A stretch of DNA of 40,637 nucleotides from the IMG/VR virus record IMGVR_UViG_3300013006_000061, positions 1-40,637 of that record, one strand, 5' to 3'. Every line of letters starts with the position of its first letter. Positions within the stretch are counted from its first letter, which is position 1. The DNA comes from a virus. The position numbers and the translations under genes are program-made. Below, one piece after another: positions 8,752 to 14,637 of this stretch. The notes below the pieces were generated by a model. It did no database searches and was not told where the DNA came from. It saw only the letters and a program-made list of their open reading frames with translations.

Positions 8752-8779
8752 TTGACACCCCACATCAACTAGTTACATC
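8752..8779 (+). promoter_or_regulatory. Possible promoter before the capsid leader
   Basis: A perfect -35 word TTGACA (8752-8757) is followed, after a 16-base spacer, by TACATC (8774-8779), which is only a fair -10. Transcription from it would begin at about 8786, just ahead of the foldable leader. Only the -35 half is convincing. Confidence 0.3.
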
Positions 8780-8800
8780 GTATCTCAGTTCTTTGGCAGA

Positions 8801-8888
8801 GGTGTCGATGCGATGGGGCTAACTCGCCTGCGCCCTACAGGCTACGCTTAAATGACACCGACGCGGTATCCGACGGCTAACGGGTATC
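8801..8888 (+). ncRNA. Structured leader RNA candidate upstream of the capsid gene
   Basis: The 250-base gap before the capsid gene folds well by eye. GGTGTC (8801-8806) pairs with GACACC (8854-8859), and GCG (8810-8812) with CGC (8845-8847). Inside, GCCTG (8826-8830) pairs with CAGGC (8838-8842), leaving loop CGCCCTA. TGGGGC (8814-8819) can pair with GCCCTA (8832-8837) in that loop, giving a possible pseudoknot. Next to it, GGTATCCG (8865-8872) pairs with CGGGTATC (8881-8888) around an 8-base loop. A smaller CTCAT/ATGAG hairpin (8944-8959) follows, before the ribosome binding site. I do not recognise a known RNA family. It could be an mRNA-stabilising or translation-control leader, or an independent small RNA. 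Confidence 0.4.
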
Positions 8889-8997
8889 CAACTAACTTCT
8901 AGGGCTTGCCGGCTCTTAAAATAAGAAACGACAAAGAGACACGCTCATCGTGTGATGAGAAGTCTTTAGTCATTACTTCAACAAAGGAGATACTAAT

Positions 8998-10221
8998 ATG
9001 CCTTGTACAAATATTGAGAATCTTCTGATTACTGAGTCCGGCCGTATCGGTGCGGATATCTATCGGAAGACTTTGAACACGTCCCCGTGGACGACTCTGG
9101 TTAAGCAAGAAGCTTGGCCGGATGAGATGGGCACAACTGTTAACGTTCTGATCTATGAGCGGACCCTGCCGGCTTCCGGCGCTGGGATCACGTTTACTGA
9201 CGTTGCGTATAACGGTGTCGGCACTCAAGTCATCGGCGCTACCCCTACCGGTTCTAACACCGGACCTGGAACCTGCGCTGTGGCTGGTAACGACCTCGGC
9301 TTCGCCCAGACTCTGCGAACCTATAACCTCCAGCAGGCTGCAATCAACTCGCCTGATATCTGCTTGAATGACCTTCGCTTCCCCGTGAAGCGGCAGGAAC
9401 AGCTCCGCAATATCATGTCGGTTCTGTCTGAAAACACGCAGTATGCTTGGGAAAACCGTTACCGTGACGAATACGTTCGTCTCGCTAACTACAACGTAAA
9501 CGCTAACCAAGGTGAACTTTTGGCGGCCTCTGGCCAGACCAAAGGTTCATTCAGCACCTCCGCTCTCCCGACGAGCCGATTGACTCAGGGCATCCTGCGT
9601 TACTTCTACTCTCGGTTGATTCGTGACGGCGCTGCTCAGAATGCGTATGGCAAAGAAAACGGTGCTCCCGTGTTCTTGCTCATCACCTCCCCCGAGGCTT
9701 CTGACGACCTAATCAAGCTCAACGCGGACATCCGTCAGGATCTCCGTTTTGCGAAACCCAGCGAACTGATCCAGCCTCTCGGCGTCGAACGTAGCTACGC
9801 TGGTTTCTACCACTTGGTAGACACCATGACTCCTCGCTACGACTTCGTCGGCGGAGCTTGGGTTCGTCGCTATCCGTATGCCACCGATGCTAACGCATCG
9901 AAGGGCACTCGGTTCATCCCGAATCCCGCGTACTTCACGGCGGAATACGAAGATTCCATTATCTTCCATCCCGACGTGTTCACCTCGCTGGTCGCGAAGC
10001 CCATCAGCTCCACCGGAGCTATGGCATTCGACCCGCAGAGCTACCGCGGTGACTTCCGCTGGCGGAATATCCCCAGCCGGGATTGTAACCCTGACGGCAC
10101 GATCGGATTCTTCCGGGCTATCTTTAGCTCCGGTTCGAAACCCGTTCGTCCCGAGCTCGGTGTGGTTATTCGCCACAAGCGCTGCGCGGCCGACTTCGGC
10201 CTCGTTGGTTGCTACTCGTAA
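8998..10221 (+). CDS. Major capsid protein
   Basis: A 407-residue protein with the best ribosome binding site in the window (AAAGGAG, eight bases before ATG), a private leader and a strong terminator right after it, the organisation expected of the most abundant virion protein. Position (terminase, portal, scaffold, then this gene) and length fit a HK97-fold capsid subunit of a podovirus. Its sequence shows the usual pattern: an N-terminal helix-rich arm (about residues 1-45), a central region with QLRNIMSVLSENTQYAWENRYRDEY-like long helix (about 138-162), and a beta-rich C-terminal domain. There is no obvious signal, protease or Ig-like domain. Assignment is by context and character. Confidence 0.88.
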   Translation: MPCTNIENLLITESGRIGADIYRKTLNTSPWTTLVKQEAWPDEMGTTVNVLIYERTLPASGAGITFTDVAYNGVGTQVIGATPTGSNTGPGTCAVAGNDLGFAQTLRTYNLQQAAINSPDICLNDLRFPVKRQEQLRNIMSVLSENTQYAWENRYRDEYVRLANYNVNANQGELLAASGQTKGSFSTSALPTSRLTQGILRYFYSRLIRDGAAQNAYGKENGAPVFLLITSPEASDDLIKLNADIRQDLRFAKPSELIQPLGVERSYAGFYHLVDTMTPRYDFVGGAWVRRYPYATDANASKGTRFIPNPAYFTAEYEDSIIFHPDVFTSLVAKPISSTGAMAFDPQSYRGDFRWRNIPSRDCNPDGTIGFFRAIFSSGSKPVRPELGVVIRHKRCAADFGLVGCYS

Positions 10222-10237
10222 TCTGAGTAACTGAATT

Positions 10238-10279
10238 GAAGGGGGGCGTAGGTTACATCCCTGCGCCTCCCTTCTTTTT
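10238..10279 (+). terminator. Strong intrinsic terminator after the capsid gene
   Basis: A 15-base stem pairs 10238-10252 with 10260-10274, including two G-T (G-U in RNA) pairs, around a 7-base loop (TTACATC). It is followed directly by TTTTTAT (10275-10281). It starts 17 bases after the capsid stop. It should end most capsid transcripts and so raise capsid dosage relative to downstream genes. Confidence 0.88.
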
Positions 10280-10378
10280 ATAAATATGAGTTGTGGATGC
10301 AACGAGTGTATGGCGAAACGCGGTCGTGGTCCTACCATGGTTGTGATTGCTGTCACTCCTAAAAGAGGAGATAAAAAT

Positions 10379-10627
10379 ATGAAGATTGCTACGTTTGCAG
10401 TCCCGAAGGGTTTCACTCCGCCCGAAGGCGTCGTCGAGGGAGACACGTTCGAAGCTATGGCCACGTTTAAACACGGTGGCAAATCTTTGGACTTGGTTTC
10501 TATCGAAGGAGCCGAAGCGGAAATGCCCGAGATGGAAGAGGCGGAAGAGACCAGCAAAGCACCCGCTGAAGCTGGATTCGCCGAAGCCATCGAGATGGCA
10601 GCTGCCCCCGAAGGGATGATGTCTTAA
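10379..10627 (+). CDS. Small acidic protein, possible head-decoration or neck protein
   Basis: From the ATG at 10379 this gives 82 residues: a compact N-terminal half (MKIATFAVPKGFTPPEGVVE, then a beta-rich stretch) and an acidic, Met/Ala-rich C-terminal tail (about residues 45-82). AGAGGAG lies eight bases before this ATG, which decides the start. An in-frame ATG at 10286 would add 31 residues containing CGCNEC and a basic run, but has no ribosome binding site and lies in the terminator tail. The position just after the capsid gene is where decoration proteins often sit. I do not recognise the family. Confidence 0.7.
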   Translation: MKIATFAVPKGFTPPEGVVEGDTFEAMATFKHGGKSLDLVSIEGAEAEMPEMEEAEETSKAPAEAGFAEAIEMAAAPEGMMS

Positions 10628-10942
10628 GTGAAGCGTGAGGTGAAGGGCGAAGGCTGGAGAGAGTTTGTCTGCGCGATTGTCGAGCAGGGACTCCATGATC
10701 TAGACTTCGCCCTCACCGCACCTATTGGCCGTAAGCTTGACCCGAAAAATTCTTTCACCGCATTACATTTTGATTTGTTTTTCGATCAAGTTCCCGGTCT
10801 TTGTGAAGCTGCCAATATCCGTGTATCGGCAGAAGCTATCGAAAGAAAAGTAAGAGGAAAGATTGACAAACTACGAACTATCAGGAATAGAAGGAGGGAG
10901 AAACTATGTCAGAACCAACTCAAGCCAATGTCGAATTTGTAA
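10628..10942 (+). CDS. Hypothetical basic protein after the capsid cluster
   Basis: A 104-residue protein starting at a GTG directly after the preceding stop codon, so probably translated by re-initiation. It has a globular first part (FVCAIVEQGLHDLDFALTAP) with two Cys and a very basic C-terminus (RKVRGKIDKLRTIRNRRRE) that could bind nucleic acid. Its last 37 bases overlap the next gene, which has its own strong ribosome binding site. I do not recognise it. Neck completion or head-tail joining roles fit the position but are not shown by the sequence. Confidence 0.65.
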   Translation: MKREVKGEGWREFVCAIVEQGLHDLDFALTAPIGRKLDPKNSFTALHFDLFFDQVPGLCEAANIRVSAEAIERKVRGKIDKLRTIRNRRREKLCQNQLKPMSNL

Positions 10943-11220
10943 GCCAACTCCGAAGGGCTTTGCTTTTCGGACAAATCACTCGCGCTCAACTGCGTGGTAC
11001 TTCCGGAGAGAATCTCCAAGGCAGTAGCTATTACCCAGCTTCAGACGATTTTGTTCGTAACTTCCAACGGGCAGTAGGTTCTGGTCAAGTGACCAATGCT
11101 CAGATTGCTAATCCTAGCCTGATCGAATCCGTTGATACCTACGCTCGTGCCAATAACGATTTTGTTTTACAATGCAACAGAGCAGGTGCTGCTGGCCAGC
11201 TCGTAACAACCGTAACTTAA
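10906..11220 (+). CDS. Small protein with three internal repeats
   Basis: A 104-residue protein with a strong AAGGAGG site before its ATG. It carries three degenerate repeats: FVSQLRRALLFGQITRAQL, FVRNFQRAVGSGQVTNAQI and FVLQCNRAGAAGQLVTTV, spaced about 40 residues apart. Each has the pattern F-V-x4-RA-x3-GQ-hydrophobic-T. The short linkers between them contain SYYPASDD or TYARANND. Three tandem helical units suggest a small structural or adaptor protein, perhaps of the virion, but I recognise no family. No membrane segment or signal is present. Confidence 0.75.
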   Translation: MSEPTQANVEFVSQLRRALLFGQITRAQLRGTSGENLQGSSYYPASDDFVRNFQRAVGSGQVTNAQIANPSLIESVDTYARANNDFVLQCNRAGAAGQLVTTVT

Positions 11221-11231
11221 GGAATTTAATT

Positions 11232-11549
11232 ATGGCACTATACCCCGAAGGAACATCACCGCTACCCTTGGACGACGTCCAGAGGGCTGCCAATAAATCT
11301 AACGAACTTAGTCGTCAAACCCTTGGTCTCGGCGGATCTACTGTTCTTTCTGCATCTGGAACTGCTTCTGACGGTCCATTCGTTGCTATTCAAATTTTGA
11401 AAGATACTGTTATCAGCGCCATCACAGCTCCCGGTATTAATGGGTCAGCTAGTTTGGCAACCACCATAAACGCCGGTTCTGTTATCTACGGTGATATCCG
11501 TTCCGTAACCATCTCTAGCGGTCTCCTTGTCGCGTATAAGGCTGGATAG
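11232..11549 (+). CDS. Small beta-rich virion-type protein
   Basis: Counting from the ATG at 11232 (AAGGA eight bases upstream) this gives 105 residues. Residues 1-35 are polar and helical (LDDVQRAANKSNELSRQ); the rest is rich in Gly, Ser, Thr, Ile and Val with alternating beta-strand patterns (FVAIQILKDTVISAITAPG, SVIYGDIRSVTISSGLLVAY). An upstream in-frame start at 11172 would lie inside the previous gene and is not preferred. The strand-rich body looks like a small capsid-decoration or fibre-trunk domain. Function is not recognised. Confidence 0.7.
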   Translation: MALYPEGTSPLPLDDVQRAANKSNELSRQTLGLGGSTVLSASGTASDGPFVAIQILKDTVISAITAPGINGSASLATTINAGSVIYGDIRSVTISSGLLVAYKAG

Positions 11550-11553
11550 TTTA

Positions 11554-11578
11554 TATGCCTAAGCTAGGTTTAGGCATA
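11554..11578 (+). promoter_or_regulatory. Hairpin that buries a start codon
   Basis: A perfect 9-base-pair stem (TATGCCTAA 11554-11562 with TTAGGCATA 11570-11578, loop GCTAGGT) contains the ATG at 11555-11557 of the next gene. No U run follows, so it is not a terminator. If it folds in the mRNA it should reduce initiation unless ribosomes arrive from the upstream gene, which ends five bases earlier. Confidence 0.5.
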
Positions 11579-12559
11579 AACGTAGCCAATTCGTCGGCAA
11601 GCGGTTCCGCTAGTGGTCAGATAACAACGCTGTATTCCGACAGTCTAATTGCTTGGCCGAATACCGGAGCAACTTTTAGGGATCGCCAAATTTTTAGTTC
11701 TAGTACTTCTGGTACCGTTGTATACGGTGGGGGTATTTTTCAACAGATTTCGGGAGTCTCCGGTCGCCATTCTTTAGTTTATTTTAATTGCGACAAGGAA
11801 CTATACCCAATTTATGACAACACTACTTCTTGGAATCTTAACTCAGAAGTTTATGGTGGTTCATATGGGCATGCTATTTTTAGAAAAACAGCTCTTGCGG
11901 GTACTGCCGCTCCAATTTTCTTAGGTACTACTCCAGGAACACAAGACCCAAATGGGTGGACCAGAATCCACCCAACTTTAACGCCACTACAGATTGGGCA
12001 AGCTATTGTCGCTTCTTTTAATTTCAAAGCCCTATCCCCCGGAAGTGGGCTTACTACGGCCAATTCACTTCGTTTTGCTGTTTTGGATAGTTCGATCCCT
12101 ACCAACCCTAAATACGTAAACGCCGATAACCATGGCTTATCTAACGCAATTTTTGGTGGGAACGGAGGCTCTCCTGGATATAGGGGTTATATGTCGACGA
12201 TTAGCGCAACAGTAAATGTGAATTCTAACAAAGTTTTGACTAGGACTACAACAACAAGCTCCTCTTTAGTTAACTCGATTACTGGGGTATACACACAAGT
12301 TGCCAACCAGTCCGCCTCTGGTTTAGTCCATGATGTTCTCTATGCTGTCTCGTTGAAAGTACAAAGAACCGCAGTTAACACAATAGTATACACATGGAAT
12401 ATGACTGGGGGATCTCTTACTGGCGGTTTATTGTCTTACACCGATAACTCCCCATCCACATTTGTTTTCGATACTTTGGCTTTTGACGTTGTTGCGGATG
12501 CTTGTTCCGCTTTTGAAGTTTCTAATGTAAAGGCGGTTCGCGGTCCCGGTTCTCTTTGA
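11555..12559 (+). CDS. Beta-rich, Gly/Ser-rich probable virion protein
   Basis: A 334-residue protein with a lectin-like look. It is made of beta strands rich in Gly, Ser, Thr and Asn with scattered aromatics and only two Cys. Stretches such as ADNHGLSNAIFGGNGGSPG and FVFDTLAFDVVADACSAF remind me of concanavalin/LamG-like sandwich proteins, but I cannot name a family. The start codon lies in a hairpin stem and there is no Shine-Dalgarno sequence, so coupling to the preceding gene is likely. Its place after the capsid cluster and before the lysis genes suggests a head fibre or decoration protein that contacts glycans; this is inference. Confidence 0.75.
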   Translation: MPKLGLGINVANSSASGSASGQITTLYSDSLIAWPNTGATFRDRQIFSSSTSGTVVYGGGIFQQISGVSGRHSLVYFNCDKELYPIYDNTTSWNLNSEVYGGSYGHAIFRKTALAGTAAPIFLGTTPGTQDPNGWTRIHPTLTPLQIGQAIVASFNFKALSPGSGLTTANSLRFAVLDSSIPTNPKYVNADNHGLSNAIFGGNGGSPGYRGYMSTISATVNVNSNKVLTRTTTTSSSLVNSITGVYTQVANQSASGLVHDVLYAVSLKVQRTAVNTIVYTWNMTGGSLTGGLLSYTDNSPSTFVFDTLAFDVVADACSAFEVSNVKAVRGPGSL

Positions 12560-12566
12560 TGTTGAA

Positions 12567-12692
12567 ATGAACCCAACCCCCACAGAAGAAGACCTCTTAG
12601 CCTGTATATCTTATCTCTGCGACGAAGGCTTTATAACTGTATACCAAGATGAGAACGATGAGTGGTTTGTAAAAATCGCGGAAAACGTGTAA
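12567..12692 (+). CDS. 41-residue acidic small protein
   Basis: A 41-codon frame (MNPTPTEEDLLACISYLCDE...) between the beta-rich protein and the lysis cassette, seven bases after the preceding stop. It is acidic, has two Cys and no membrane segment. The tight fit between neighbours and the sensible composition argue that it is real, but it has no strong ribosome binding site. Function unknown. Confidence 0.5.
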   Translation: MNPTPTEEDLLACISYLCDEGFITVYQDENDEWFVKIAENV

Positions 12693-12701
12693 GGTAAGTA
12701 T

Positions 12702-12899
12702 ATGGCACCCAAGGATAACGAAAGGCTGGCTCGTATCGAAACGAAGCTTGACGCCACCTTGTCCCACCTCAATGACCACGAGGATCGGCTTCGTAAGGTC
12801 GAGCAAGCTTGGTGGAAACAGTCGGCTATATTTGGTGCTCTGATTGCTTGTGTATCTTGGTTTGGGCCAGTCATCCGGAAACACTTTTTTGGTTCGTAA
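12702..12899 (+). CDS. XhlA-like small membrane protein of the lysis cassette
   Basis: A 65-residue protein with an amphipathic coiled coil (ERLARIETKLDATLSHL and following, about residues 7-37) and one C-terminal membrane segment (SAIFGALIACVSWFGPVI, about 41-58) ending in a basic tail. This architecture matches haemolysin XhlA-type phage proteins, which act with holins at the inner membrane. AAGG stands nine bases before the ATG. The position ahead of spanin, holin and endolysin genes supports a lysis or anti-holin role. Confidence 0.7.
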   Translation: MAPKDNERLARIETKLDATLSHLNDHEDRLRKVEQAWWKQSAIFGALIACVSWFGPVIRKHFFGS

Positions 12900-12927
12900 T
12901 TCTTACGCATGGAGCTATATTAAGCCC

Positions 12928-13314
12928 ATGAAATTACTAATCCTCCCGTTATTATTATTGGCCGGTTGTTCCACAATTAAACCCAAGGGATCCCCAGAAT
13001 TTGGTGGGGTTACTCGGAGGGTCGATGCCGTCGAACAGGCGGTCAATTCTGGAAATCTACCAGCCATCAAGAAGGAGTTCGGTAGCCTTAAGTCTCAACT
13101 CTCCTCCGCCCAAGCTGCTTGCGAAGCCCAAGCTGGGGACTACGAACGTATGGCGAAAGAAGCCAACGACTGGAAGGCAAAGCAGAGGAAAGCCCTGAAG
13201 GAACTATGGATCTATCGTGGCGCTCTTATCGCTTTGGGGCTATGGATCTTTAGGGGCTTTATCTTTGGTGGTATTATGTTCGTGGCCAGGAAGTTTGTGG
13301 GAATTCCTTGGTGA
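12928..13314 (+). CDS. Unimolecular spanin candidate (lipoprotein with C-terminal membrane segment)
   Basis: From the ATG at 12928 the 128-residue product begins with a lipoprotein signal: Lys at 2, a Leu-rich core and a perfect lipobox L-A-G-C with Cys at 14. A periplasmic coiled-coil region follows (SLKSQLSSAQAACEAQAG and neighbours, about 45-90). A hydrophobic C-terminal segment (ALIALGLWIFRGFIFGGIMF, about 98-117) would anchor it in the inner membrane. An outer-membrane lipid anchor plus an inner-membrane anchor in one chain is the definition of a u-spanin, as in phage T1. A spanin fuses the two membranes at lysis and implies a Gram-negative host. The in-frame start at 12844 would hide the signal and overlap the previous gene. 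Confidence 0.75.
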   Translation: MKLLILPLLLLAGCSTIKPKGSPEFGGVTRRVDAVEQAVNSGNLPAIKKEFGSLKSQLSSAQAACEAQAGDYERMAKEANDWKAKQRKALKELWIYRGALIALGLWIFRGFIFGGIMFVARKFVGIPW

Positions 13315-13655
13315 ACTTCCTCAAGACCAACGTACAGGGCCTAATAGCCCTTGTGGTAGCCCTTGGGCTGTTCTTCGGGCTCGGACCCCTCCTTCAGCAT
13401 ATCAACCCCACAGCGGGCGTTATAGACATCGGAGCCCTACATCTACTGGTGTTTGGGACGGTAAAGTTTCTCCTTGGGGTGTTTGTGGTTTGGCTAGTTG
13501 TCGCTTTCGATTGGAAGCCTTTCGATAAGTATCTAGACACCGAGGCTTTTGCCGACGACTTCCGTACCTTACACCCAGAGACGAAAGCCAAGCTACTGGT
13601 CTATCTCTTCATCGGCCTTTTGATTACATTCGCTCTGTGTACCAGAGGCTCTTAA
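13311..13655 (+). CDS. Probable holin (three membrane segments)
   Basis: A 114-residue membrane protein starting at GTG that overlaps the spanin stop (GTGA). Three hydrophobic segments are seen: about 10-29 (GLIALVVALGLFFGLGPLL), 43-66 (LLVFGTVKFLLGVFVVWLVV) and 92-111 (LLVYLFIGLLITFALC), with a charged stretch (DWKPFDKYLDTEAFADD) between the second and third. Small size, three spans and position between spanin and endolysin genes suggest a holin that opens the inner membrane on schedule. The family is not recognised from sequence. A TTG one codon earlier is an alternative start. Confidence 0.65.
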   Translation: MNFLKTNVQGLIALVVALGLFFGLGPLLQHINPTAGVIDIGALHLLVFGTVKFLLGVFVVWLVVAFDWKPFDKYLDTEAFADDFRTLHPETKAKLLVYLFIGLLITFALCTRGS

Positions 13656-14194
13656 ATGTTCTATTCCCTCAAGAGATTATTCTTGCGGTGCTTCTTTTCT
13701 TCGCAGGATCTGGAGTGGGAAATTCTAATCCGAAAGATTCTCGACCCGAAAAGATCATTGGATTCGCAAGAACCACTATCGGGATCAAAGAAGCCACAGG
13801 CAAAAACGACGGGGAAGACGTCGAAGAAATCCTCAAAAGCGTCGGGCTCGAGGGGACGGGCGCCCCGTGGTGCGCAGCCTACGTCGTCTGGGTTGGAGAC
13901 TCTGCCCTCGGGAGAGATCGTAATCCCTACCCGAGAAGTGCGTGGTCGCCAGATTTCGTCAGGAACCCAACTTGGAATCGGGGCCGTGGTCGATTACCCA
14001 CCGAAGCGAGCACCTTCGGGGTCTATTTTCAAAGCCTTAAAAGAGTGGGGCACACAGGATTAGTTGAGAAAGTATCTGGCGATTTTGCCATAACGATTGA
14101 GGGCAACACCAACAACGGGGGCAGTAGAGACGGAGATGGCGTGTATCGACGCCGGCGTCTCTTGAGCACCCTGTTAGCAAAGGATTGGTTATGA
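13637..14194 (+). CDS. CHAP/NlpC-type endolysin with N-terminal membrane signal
   Basis: A 185-residue cell-wall hydrolase. The catalytic Cys is in GAPWCAAYVVW (Cys79), the His in RVGHTGLVEKV (His139) and a polar partner in IEGNTN (Asn157), the order of the CHAP/papain-like amidase or endopeptidase fold. The N-terminus has a hydrophobic stretch (about residues 14-28, IILAVLLFFAGSGVG) that could be a signal-anchor-release segment, letting the enzyme reach the periplasm without a large holin hole. The GTG start overlaps the holin gene by 19 bases and lacks a clear ribosome binding site; no other start keeps the hydrophobic segment intact. It ends in an ATGA overlap with the nuclease gene. Confidence 0.85.
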   Translation: MYQRLLNVLFPQEIILAVLLFFAGSGVGNSNPKDSRPEKIIGFARTTIGIKEATGKNDGEDVEEILKSVGLEGTGAPWCAAYVVWVGDSALGRDRNPYPRSAWSPDFVRNPTWNRGRGRLPTEASTFGVYFQSLKRVGHTGLVEKVSGDFAITIEGNTNNGGSRDGDGVYRRRRLLSTLLAKDWL

Positions 14195-14601
14195 GTTTAA
14201 GAATCGGCGCCGTAGGAGTACAACGAGTTTCGGCCAAGCTATTGGAACATGGTTTCCTAGTTAGCCTTCCGGTATTTGATGCTGGGTATGATTTGGTATC
14301 GGATTGGGGTGGTAAACTCCACCGCATCCAAGTTAAGTCGACCATTGGTAACGAAGACCAACGTAGGAGAAAGATCAAGTTCTTAGCGGTTAAGGGACCG
14401 GGCTATGGGTGGGCGTCTAAGATGAACGCACATAAAGCTAAGAGTATTTATAGCCGGAGCGATTGCGACACCTTTATTTTTTATCATCTCACACAAGATG
14501 CTTTGTTTGTAATGCCTCGGGCCAAGATGCCCAAGACCAAGTCTATCTATTTGGAACCCAATTCGAAATGGCGTGATAACTGGGCTGTCATCAAAGACTA
14601 G
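14191..14601 (+). CDS. Free-standing PD-(D/E)XK-type endonuclease
   Basis: A 136-residue protein with AAGGA seven bases upstream and an ATGA overlap with the endolysin gene. GAVGVQRVSAKLLEHGFLV, then AGYDLVSD (Asp34) and LHRIQVKST (Gln47, Lys49) match the small PD-(D/E)XK nucleases of the PDDEXK_5 type, related to the homing enzyme I-Ssp6803I. The helix that normally starts G-x-x-x-E carries Gln11 in place of the usual Glu. The catalytic D...QxK is kept, so activity is plausible. It lies between lysis and tail genes, a common place for invading nuclease genes, but a role in DNA processing cannot be excluded. Confidence 0.7.
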   Translation: MSLRIGAVGVQRVSAKLLEHGFLVSLPVFDAGYDLVSDWGGKLHRIQVKSTIGNEDQRRRKIKFLAVKGPGYGWASKMNAHKAKSIYSRSDCDTFIFYHLTQDALFVMPRAKMPKTKSIYLEPNSKWRDNWAVIKD

Positions 14602-14637
14602 TTGCCGTCCGTTTGAGAATACGATACATACGATTCT

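Noticed and set aside
8801-8890. A possible tRNA in the capsid leader
   Set aside because: The stem-loops do not give a cloverleaf; no T-loop (GTTC-A-x-x-C) or CCA-side acceptor pairing was found.
9709-10590. A 293-codon leftward open frame opposite the capsid gene
   Set aside because: It lies opposite the well-supported capsid gene, has low-complexity composition (Ser/Ala/Val-rich) and no ribosome binding site; open antisense frames are expected from the codon bias of a highly expressed gene.
13656-14063. A 135-codon frame within the endolysin gene, starting at an ATG just after the holin stop
   Set aside because: The endolysin frame shows clear catalytic motifs over the same bases; this frame gives a low-complexity basic product.
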